A stretch of DNA of 11,215 bases from Acidimicrobiaceae bacterium (GTDB taxonomy: Bacteria; Actinomycetota; Acidimicrobiia; Acidimicrobiales; UBA8190). The stretch spans positions 5,139-16,353 of the forward strand of contig PKWD01000058.1 of the NCBI GenBank assembly GCA_003131945.1, written 5' to 3'. Made by a program: the position numbers and the translations under genes. A model generated the notes under the pieces. That model made no database searches, was not told the origin of the DNA, and saw nothing but the letters and a program-made list of their open reading frames with translations. Shown one piece after another: positions 5,748-11,215 of the stretch (positions within the stretch are counted from its first letter, which is position 1; each line of letters opens with the position of its first letter).

Positions 5748-7201
5748 CACACGTCCCCGGCGATGGCATAGGCGGCCGCTTCGGCCACGATGGTCCCGTC
5801 GAAGAAGTGAGGGTTTGCCCCGGCGTGGAGGCGGACCGGGTTGAGAAACATCAACTCCCGGAACTCGTCGGCATCGATGACGCCGCGCTCGACGAGCTCG
5901 TAGGCCTCGGGCACCGGTTCGGTCATATCGGGTACGTCCCAGTGGGAGATGTCAGAGCCGAAGATGGGACGGAATCGCGCCCCGAGCGGGTTGACATTCT
6001 CGGCGAAGGCCCAGGCGACCAAGGGGTCGTCGGCCTCACACCCGAAGTAGAAACGGGGAACGAACAAGTCGAGGAACTCCCCCACCTGCTCGATGCCGGT
6101 CCGGGTGAACTCGTTGATCTCGTCCGGACGTCCCGCCGGGCGGTTGAAGTGTTCACGGATCCGGTCGAGGCGAACGAGGACCGAGTCGTCGCCGTAGGAG
6201 CTCATGTAGCCCATGAGCGCGTCGACATCGAGTCGATCGGGGTCGAGGTCGTGGATCGTCACACCATTGCGCTTCTGCCAGTGACCGATGAGGTCGGCGA
6301 ACAGACTGACAGCCCAGGCCACGCCCCCTTCGAGGAATCCGACCCGTAGCGCCGGGAATCGACGGGTGACACCGCTCAGAAAGAGCGACTTGGCCAGGGA
6401 TTCGTGCGAGGTGGCGAGGCCGCCGATGTGGTTGTACACGTAGCTCGATGGCGACCGGGACACGCGGTGGTGCTGGTGGGCGCTGTGAGACACCGGTGCC
6501 ACTCCCAGCTCGACACAAGTGGCCCAGACCGGGTCGTAGTCGTAGAGGCTGTCGAGACCGTAGTGATCGAGGCGGTAGGGACGGGGGTTGGCGGAGGGCT
6601 CGCCGAGATAGCGAGTGGCGTAGCCGCTGATCACGACGGTCTTGAAGCCGAGCTCACTCACGGCGTAGCGAATTTCGGCTTCGGCGACATCGGGAGTGAC
6701 CATCGGAATGATGGCACCGACCGTCAACCTGTCGGCGTACGGGCGAAAGAGGTCTGCGAGCCAGGAGTTCACCGCTCTGGCCACGGGTCCGGCCAGCTCG
6801 GGATCGGCGATATCGATGAGTCCCAAGGTCGTCGAGGGATAGAGGATGGAGAAGTCGATGCCCATCTCGTCGAGGCGCTCGTAGAGCAGGCCGGGCAGAT
6901 GGGCGGTAGCTCGGTCACGGGTGTTGCGGGTCTGCCAGCCCCACCAAGAGGGCATCGCCTTCCATTCATCGAGGACGGCTTGCGACCTCCCGGCCAACAC
7001 TGTGGAGGTGTCGAAGGGCGCTGCCCGGCTGGCCAGATACCGGTCCCGGAGGCTCGAGCCGCCCTGCTCTTCCAATGATGCCAGCAGGGCGTCGTCGAGC
7101 ACCGGCGCCAGCTCGACAAAGTGGCCGTCGGCGTCGACCACCGGGTGGTCGAGCCCGGCACGGACACGAGCGGCCTTGGTGGTGGTCACGTCTTTCACCA
7201 T
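5747..7201 (-). CDS. Amidohydrolase_2-family metal-dependent hydrolase (ACMSD-like TIM barrel)
   Basis: The protein has 484 residues from ATG 7201; GTG codons at 7198 and 7189 are near alternatives. The frame stays open further to 7744, but that part is antisense to the kinase gene and looks non-coding. Features of the amidohydrolase-related / ACMSD group: N-terminal metal motif VVDADGHFVE (21-30), VSHSAH (237-242) with a likely metal-binding His, LATSHESLAKSLF (262-274), a hydrophobic FPALRVGFLEGG (282-293) and FGSDISHWD (414-422) with the late Asp typical of the fold. The family includes decarboxylases and amide or ring hydrolases acting on carboxylated substrates. No signal peptide is seen, so the enzyme is cytoplasmic. 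It is the first gene of the operon with the lyase and CoA ligase, which suggests a degradative route producing an acid that is then activated and cleaved. Confidence 0.9.
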   Translation of the reverse strand: MVKDVTTTKAARVRAGLDHPVVDADGHFVELAPVLDDALLASLEEQGGSSLRDRYLASRAAPFDTSTVLAGRSQAVLDEWKAMPSWWGWQTRNTRDRATAHLPGLLYERLDEMGIDFSILYPSTTLGLIDIADPELAGPVARAVNSWLADLFRPYADRLTVGAIIPMVTPDVAEAEIRYAVSELGFKTVVISGYATRYLGEPSANPRPYRLDHYGLDSLYDYDPVWATCVELGVAPVSHSAHQHHRVSRSPSSYVYNHIGGLATSHESLAKSLFLSGVTRRFPALRVGFLEGGVAWAVSLFADLIGHWQKRNGVTIHDLDPDRLDVDALMGYMSSYGDDSVLVRLDRIREHFNRPAGRPDEINEFTRTGIEQVGEFLDLFVPRFYFGCEADDPLVAWAFAENVNPLGARFRPIFGSDISHWDVPDMTEPVPEAYELVERGVIDADEFRELMFLNPVRLHAGANPHFFDGTIVAEAAAYAIAGDV

Positions 7202-7261
7202 AACCACCGCTGGGACCTGGTCCGCTGTCCACGCCCGCCCAGCGTCCGGCGCGCCGGGGCC
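7202..7261. promoter_or_regulatory. 60-bp divergent promoter region with two palindromes
   Basis: This short gap lies between the catabolic operon (minus) and the kinase gene (plus). GGACC-T-GGTCC occupies 7213-7223 and the perfect 12-nt palindrome CCGGCGCGCCGG lies at 7246-7257, just before the kinase start. Such a small divergent spacer implies overlapping promoters and possible co-regulation. In GC-rich DNA palindromes of this size can arise by chance. Confidence 0.35.
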
Positions 7262-8398
7262 ATGATGGGGACCATGGACGGTCCTGCCGGATGGGAGGTG
7301 CCCACGGCAGCCATCGAAGGCTTCCGCTTCGTGGGGACGCTGATCGGAACAGAGCCCCTGCCCGGAGGCCACATCCACCGAAACGTCCTGGTCACATGCA
7401 CGGGTGGTCGCTACGTCTTGCAACGGATCAATGATCGGGTCTTCTCCCATGTCGACGCCGTGCTGTCCAACGTCGAGCGGGTGGTGGCGCACCTGAAGGC
7501 GAGTGGACGTATCGCTCCGGAGCTCGTCGAGACCACGGGCGGAACCCTGTCTCTTCGGACGACTGACGGCTCGGCGTGGCGGGCCTTCCACTACCTGGAG
7601 GGAAGCGTGGGACACGACACCGTCACGAGCCCGGCCGACGCCTTCGAAGCGGCGCGCGCCTTCGCTGACTACGTGGCGGCGCTGGCCGATTTTCCGGAGC
7701 CACCCTTGGCGGTGACCATCGAGCGGTTCCACGACCTTCCGCACCGGCTCGCCGCTCTCGAGGCCGCCGCCGCCGCCGACCCGGTGGGACGAAGGGCGGG
7801 GTTACGCCACGAGCTCAGCCGGGCCCGGCGGCTCGGTCTGCAGGTGACGGAGGCTCTCTGTGCCTGGGATGAGGGTGCGGTGGTGCGCACCGTCCACAAT
7901 GACGCCAAGCTGTCCAACGTGCGATTTGGCGCCGAGACGGGTCGGGCCACTTGCGTGGTCGATCTCGACACCACCATGACGGGACATGTCCGGTACGACG
8001 TGGGCGAGCTCGTCCGTACATCCACCACCCATGACCCCGAGGACGCCCGTGAGGAGGCCGACGTGGACTACGACCTCGAGTTGCTCGATGCCATGGCCGC
8101 CGGCTACTTCACCGGCCATCCCGGGCTCGAGCCGTCGGAGGCGGGGTCCTTGGCCTTGGCCGGGCCGGAGATGGCCGTCGAGAATGCGTTGCGCTTTCTC
8201 ACCGATCACCTGGTCGGCGACAGCTATTTCGCCGTGGACTACCCCACGCAAAACCTCCATCGATGCCGCACCCAGCTAAGGCTGACCGAGCTGATGCTCG
8301 AATCCCACGCCGAGTCCGATGCCTGCTTCGCCCGGGCCGCTCGGTGCGAACGGTCCGTCGATCCGCGGTCAGGCGAGCCGGCGCAGGGCGTCCCGTGA
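7262..8398 (+). CDS. NahK-like sugar kinase (aminoglycoside-phosphotransferase fold)
   Basis: The protein has 378 residues from ATG 7262, with close alternatives at 7265 and 7274; an open extension back to 7121 is antisense to the amidohydrolase and is left out. The N-lobe has GGHIHRNVLVTC (35-46) and RYVLQRINDRVF (50-61), the hallmark of the N-acetylhexosamine 1-kinase (NahK) group, often mislabelled mucin desulfatase. The C-lobe has the catalytic loop VHNDAKLSNV (211-220) with D214 and N219, and CVVDLDTTMTG (231-241) with metal-binding D234/D236, followed by YDVGELVRT (245-253). The C-terminal NLHRCRTQL (331-339) also fits the group, and length is close to the usual about 360. Expected reaction: ATP-dependent anomeric phosphorylation of a hexose or N-acetylhexosamine in the cytoplasm. 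The precise sugar is not provable here. The stop overlaps the acetyltransferase start. Confidence 0.85.
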   Translation: MMGTMDGPAGWEVPTAAIEGFRFVGTLIGTEPLPGGHIHRNVLVTCTGGRYVLQRINDRVFSHVDAVLSNVERVVAHLKASGRIAPELVETTGGTLSLRTTDGSAWRAFHYLEGSVGHDTVTSPADAFEAARAFADYVAALADFPEPPLAVTIERFHDLPHRLAALEAAAAADPVGRRAGLRHELSRARRLGLQVTEALCAWDEGAVVRTVHNDAKLSNVRFGAETGRATCVVDLDTTMTGHVRYDVGELVRTSTTHDPEDAREEADVDYDLELLDAMAAGYFTGHPGLEPSEAGSLALAGPEMAVENALRFLTDHLVGDSYFAVDYPTQNLHRCRTQLRLTELMLESHAESDACFARAARCERSVDPRSGEPAQGVP

Positions 8399-9219
8399 GC
8401 GTCTCCTTGCCCGTCGTGGGGCCCGAGTCGGTGGCCGAGATCGCCTCACTGTGCGCCGCCGCCATGCCCTCGGCGCCATCGGCCGACGAGCTGCGCCGCG
8501 CCCTTTTCGCCCCGGACCAACGAGCGGTCGTACGGTACTCGCCAGGGACGGCGGTGGTCGCCGTCGTACGCGACAACGACGGTGTCGATGGCTACATCCG
8601 GCTGTTGCTCCTGGCCCCCGGTCATCGTGGACACGGCCTCGGACACGAGCTTCTCCAGGCGGCGGAACACGACCTCGACGGTGTCCGAACGATTACCGTC
8701 GGCGCCGACGCGCCGTACTTCTTGTTCCCGGGGGTCCCCGTCGAGGAGACAGGCCTGTGCTGCCTGCTCGAGCGGCACCATTACGCACGCGAAGAGACCA
8801 ACTACAACGTCGATATCCGCCTCGCCGGGTTACCCCCCGACCCCGGTCTGGCGATCGAGCCCCGAGGCGAGGAACGCCCGGAGGTCGAGCAATGGATGTC
8901 CCGGCACTGGCCGAACTGGCAAGCCGAGGTCATGCGTGCCTTCGATCAGGGGTCGTTGCTATTGCGGCGCGACAAGGACGACATCACAGGCTTCTGCGCC
9001 TACGACGTGAACAGGGCGGGCACGCTGGGGCCGATCGCATCTCGTCCTGACCTGATCGGAAAGGGCGTGGGAGCGCCACTGCTGCTGGGCGCCCTGCATC
9101 GTCTGCGAGACACCGGCCGGGCCACCATCGAAGTGCTCTGGGTCGGGCCCATGGTGCCTTATGCCCGGCTCGGCGGCCAGGTCGGTCGCTTGTTCTTCGT
9201 CTACCGTCGCCGACTCTGA
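8395..9219 (+). CDS. GNAT-family N-acetyltransferase with two GNAT domains
   Basis: The protein has 274 residues from GTG 8395, which overlaps the kinase TGA as GTGA; CAGGG lies upstream as a weak ribosome-binding site. An open extension to 8263 lies inside the kinase gene and is rejected. The first acetyl-CoA binding signature is LAPGHRGHGLGHELL (73-87), a good match to the R/Q-x-x-G-x-G/A pattern. A second copy of the fold has LGPIASRPDLIGKGVGAPLL (211-230), with I-G-K-G-V-G in place of the usual Q/R-x-x-G-x-G. The C-terminus WVGPMVPYARLGGQVGRLFF (249-268) is typical of the final strand region of such enzymes. It probably acetylates a small amine. Coupling to a NahK-like kinase suggests an amino-sugar or its phosphate as substrate, but this is inference from context. 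Confidence 0.87.
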   Translation: MSVSLPVVGPESVAEIASLCAAAMPSAPSADELRRALFAPDQRAVVRYSPGTAVVAVVRDNDGVDGYIRLLLLAPGHRGHGLGHELLQAAEHDLDGVRTITVGADAPYFLFPGVPVEETGLCCLLERHHYAREETNYNVDIRLAGLPPDPGLAIEPRGEERPEVEQWMSRHWPNWQAEVMRAFDQGSLLLRRDKDDITGFCAYDVNRAGTLGPIASRPDLIGKGVGAPLLLGALHRLRDTGRATIEVLWVGPMVPYARLGGQVGRLFFVYRRRL

Positions 9220-9279
9220 ACCCTGACCGGATGTCCCGACGCCCGACGAGGACCTTCCCGGAAACAGACCACCCGACCA

Positions 9280-9585
9280 CTGCGGGCTGCGCCGGGCCGA
9301 CGGCACGGCCAAGCCGGCGTTCGCCCCACTCAGTCGGGCCATACTCGCGGCCAGAGCCAGTCTCGATCTTCACTCCCCCGGGGGAGGGGCCCGGGTCGGT
9401 CAGCATCCGGTACCCGAAGTAGCTGACCAGAGACACCACGACGCTCACCTCACCAAACGTGTCGGTGTGCGGCTGCTGGGCGAAATGGGTGAGCGGAACC
9501 CAAGGGTGCGAGGCAGCAAGACGGCGACCAGGGCCACGTAGGCCCACGCGGCAAGCATAGAGGGCCGGAGAGCGGGTGAGGACAA
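9280..9585 (-). pseudogene. Possible frameshifted remnant of a small membrane protein gene
   Basis: The 460-bp gap between the acetyltransferase and the glycosidase has no intact gene in a sensible frame. On the minus strand three protein-like pieces lie in order but in different frames. They are a hydrophobic MLAAWAYVALVAVLLPRTLG (from 9558), then THFAQQPHTDTFGE and VSVVVSLVSYFGYRML (about 9500-9390), then RLALAASMARLSGANAGLAV (about 9370-9305). Each piece has G/C-rich third positions only in its own frame. Two single-base indels would join them into a membrane protein of about 100 residues. It may be a decayed gene, an indel artefact, or chance in GC-rich DNA. I do not recognise the family. 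Confidence 0.28.
9373..9386. repeat. Perfect 14-nt palindrome CTCCCCCGGGGGAG
   Basis: Two 7-base arms meet without a loop in the gap downstream of the acetyltransferase. It has no T-run, so it is not a textbook terminator. It lies where the reading frame of the putative membrane-protein remnant changes, so homopolymer indels are possible here. Confidence 0.4.
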
Positions 9586-9681
9586 TGACGAACTGTCTTA
9601 CAAAGGTAGCGTAGAGGACGGTCGGCGGATCATTGAACCTTTCGCCACACAAAGTTGGCACATACATAGAGGGGCGGACTC

Positions 9682-11215
9682 ATGTGTCGAGATGGCACCA
9701 GGACGCGTGTCTTGTTGCGCTCGGCCCCGCTCGTGATGCTGACGACGGTTGTCGTGGCGGCCGGTTGCACAGCCACGGCGATGGCGGCGAGCCGGTCTGA
9801 GACACCGCAATGGCCGTCCCATGTCGATTGGGCCCGCTACGTCGTGGCTCCCGCGACCCGTGACGTGAGCCCGGTGCGCGTCGTGCGGACATCGGGCGCC
9901 GTCACCGGGGCGAAGGCACTGGCCTCCCCACCAGCGTCGGCGTCCGCCGGCGGTGGTGCCAAGCTCACCATGACCACCGGCGGCGAGCCAGCGGTGATCG
10001 AGGTCGACTACGGCAAGGACATCGACGGTATCCCTTTCTTCGTCGTGCGTTCGGAGTCCCGATCGCCCGTCCTGCGCGCCACCTACAGCGAAGGCCGGCA
10101 GTACATCGGGCCTCAGGGCGACGGCACACCAAGTAGGAGTGCGGCGGGAGACCCGTCGCGGGTAGACAACCTGACCGTCACCGGCTCAGGAAGACTCACC
10201 ACGGGGCTCATCCAGGGAGGCGAACGCTACGAGCGGATCACGTTGGCATCGCCGGGCTCGGTCACGCTCTCGTCCATCGGCATCCGCTTCACGGCGGTCC
10301 GGGCCACAGCCCAGGACTACCAGGGTTGGTTCGACTCGAGTTCGCAGGCGCTCAACCGGATCTGGTATGACGGCGCTTACACCACACAACTCGATGAACT
10401 ACGGGCGGACACGCTGCCCCCTCCGTGGCAGATAACGGGCGGGGCGCTGGCGGCCGACGGGGGGTCCATCGGCGTTCTTCGCGCCGGCAGCACCTGGACC
10501 GATTACACCATGACCTTCGACATCCGGGTGGTGGACAACCAGGCGGGGTGGGTGGTGCGGGCCGGTTCGTCGTCCTCGGGTTACCTGTTCCTACTCGACG
10601 ACGCCACTGACAGCGCCGGCGCCCCGGACACCCTGCGGGAGGTCGCCTTCGGCCCAGCCGAGTTCAGCGTCATCGGCCAGGTCGCCCTGCCCGTCGTCGT
10701 CACGGCCGGCAGCTGGCACCGGGTGCAGACAGAGGCTTCGGGGGCCCAGATCACGACGTCGATCGACGGTCGGAGGGTGGCTGCCTTCGACACGGCGTCC
10801 CTGCCGTCGGGGGCATCGGCGTACGGATCGGGCACAGTGGGATTCGCCGCCCTGGGCTCGGAGGCGTTGATCCGGAACCTGGACGTCACCGGTCCCGGTC
10901 GAACCACGCTCTACGCCAACCGGTTCTCGAGCTCCTCGGACCTAGCCGCCTTCAGCGGTCCGAACGTGGCGACCCCCGATCCCCTGCCGGTGATCATGGA
11001 CGGGGCCAAGCGTGACCGGGTGGTGTGGAGCGGTGACCTCGGCGTCGAGGGACCCAATGTGTTCTACACGACGGGGTCCGACGGCTTTGTGCGGGGGTCA
11101 CTGGACCTTCTGGCCAGCTACCAGGAGGCCGATGGGGAATCGGGGACGAACGTCCCCCCACCGTTGCGCCGGGCACGTTTCCCGAGACCGGCTACAACTA
11201 CTCGGCGTCGTACTC
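9682..11215 (+). CDS. Exported GH78-like (alpha-L-rhamnosidase-type) glycosidase, 3' end beyond window
   Basis: It starts at ATG 9682 with AGAGGGG (9668-9674) seven bases upstream. An N-terminal export signal is clear: Arg-rich start, then APLVMLTTVVVAAGC (15-29). C29 could be a lipobox cysteine, or signal peptidase I may cut near AMA (33-35). Residues about 45-210 are beta-rich, like rhamnosidase accessory domains. At 216 the catalytic part appears to begin (WFDSSSQALNRIWYDGAYTT), and MDGAKRDRVVWSGDLGVEGP (439-458) matches the conserved catalytic-site segment of the GH78 (alpha/alpha)6 barrel. Between them residues about 246-404 form a concanavalin/LamG-like beta domain (WTDYTMTFDIRV, AGSWHRVQTEASG). 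The frame stays open to the window end, but codons after about 491 are out of phase with the family-like sequence because of an apparent indel in a C6 run. Substrate: probably a rhamnose- or related deoxyhexose-containing glycan, to be treated as provisional. Confidence 0.78.
   Translation, partial: MCRDGTRTRVLLRSAPLVMLTTVVVAAGCTATAMAASRSETPQWPSHVDWARYVVAPATRDVSPVRVVRTSGAVTGAKALASPPASASAGGGAKLTMTTGGEPAVIEVDYGKDIDGIPFFVVRSESRSPVLRATYSEGRQYIGPQGDGTPSRSAAGDPSRVDNLTVTGSGRLTTGLIQGGERYERITLASPGSVTLSSIGIRFTAVRATAQDYQGWFDSSSQALNRIWYDGAYTTQLDELRADTLPPPWQITGGALAADGGSIGVLRAGSTWTDYTMTFDIRVVDNQAGWVVRAGSSSSGYLFLLDDATDSAGAPDTLREVAFGPAEFSVIGQVALPVVVTAGSWHRVQTEASGAQITTSIDGRRVAAFDTASLPSGASAYGSGTVGFAALGSEALIRNLDVTGPGRTTLYANRFSSSSDLAAFSGPNVATPDPLPVIMDGAKRDRVVWSGDLGVEGPNVFYTTGSDGFVRGSLDLLASYQEADGESGTNVPPPLRRARFPRPATTTRRRT
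11154..11159 (+). other. C6 homopolymer at apparent frameshift in the glycosidase
   Basis: In the upstream frame the sequence after this run reads as an Arg/Pro-rich tail unlike the protein. Shifting by one base gives TVAPGTFPETGYNYSASY, which looks like a natural continuation of a GH78 catalytic domain. A run of seven C residues instead of six would restore a continuous frame. Confidence 0.6.

Noticed and set aside
7121..7261. Upstream extension of the kinase frame
   Set aside because: The extra residues overlap the divergent amidohydrolase start and do not resemble the kinase family, which begins after 7262.
7202..7744. N-terminal extension of the amidohydrolase frame (minus strand open to 7744)
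   Set aside because: It is antisense to the N-lobe of the kinase gene, has no family-like residues, and the amidohydrolase motif begins right after ATG 7201.
8984..9667. Single 227-residue minus-strand frame over the end of the acetyltransferase
   Set aside because: More than a third is antisense to a clear gene and coding-like character switches frame along it; only the fragment model at 9280-9585 is kept, with low confidence.

Overview
The window reads as chromosomal DNA of a high-GC actinobacterium. The support is pervasive G/C third codon positions, several GTG/TTG starts, actinobacterial-type acyl-CoA synthetase, amidohydrolase and NarL-type regulator sequences, and secreted proteins with Ala/Thr/Ser-rich bacterial Ig-like domains. 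An Acidimicrobiia-like soil or sediment lineage is my guess, not something the sequence proves. I see no rRNA, tRNA, CRISPR array, IS element or integrase.

Left part (1-3264). This is a mosaic of small unknown genes and one regulator. A 27-codon minus-strand ORF with a strong ribosome-binding site overlaps, ATGA-style, the start of a gene running off the left edge. A short plus-strand unknown gene follows; its best ribosome-binding site sits in front of an ATC codon. A 98-residue minus-strand protein carries a degenerate DnaJ-like domain (RPD instead of HPD) and an internal 30-nt tandem duplication. Divergent from it is an orphan NarL/LuxR-family response regulator. After a 220-bp gap with several overlapping self-complementary segments comes a secreted protein with three 88-residue bacterial Ig-like (Big_2-type) repeats and a C-terminal beta-sandwich.

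Middle part (3295-7201, minus strand). Three tightly packed genes are transcribed in the order amidohydrolase_2-family hydrolase/decarboxylase, HpcH/HpaI (CitE-like) C-C lyase, acyl-CoA synthetase. Start/stop overlap and a 17-nt gap indicate one operon. The trio looks like a catabolic module: ring or amide hydrolysis or decarboxylation, CoA activation and carbon-carbon cleavage. The substrate cannot be read from sequence.

Right part (7262-11215, plus strand). Divergent from that operon, across a 60-bp gap with two palindromes, is a NahK-like sugar kinase (aminoglycoside-phosphotransferase fold). It is coupled by a GTGA overlap to a double-domain GNAT acetyltransferase, which suggests amino-sugar handling. 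After a 460-bp stretch holding what may be a frameshifted minus-strand membrane-protein remnant, an exported GH78-like (alpha-L-rhamnosidase-type) glycosidase begins. A concanavalin-like domain interrupts its catalytic part, and an apparent one-base frameshift lies in a C6 run 60 bp before the window ends.

No single known defence, mobile or secretion system is present. The most promising items for follow-up are the three-gene catabolic operon, the possible ATC start, the structured leader of the Ig-repeat protein, and the frameshift signatures at the right end.
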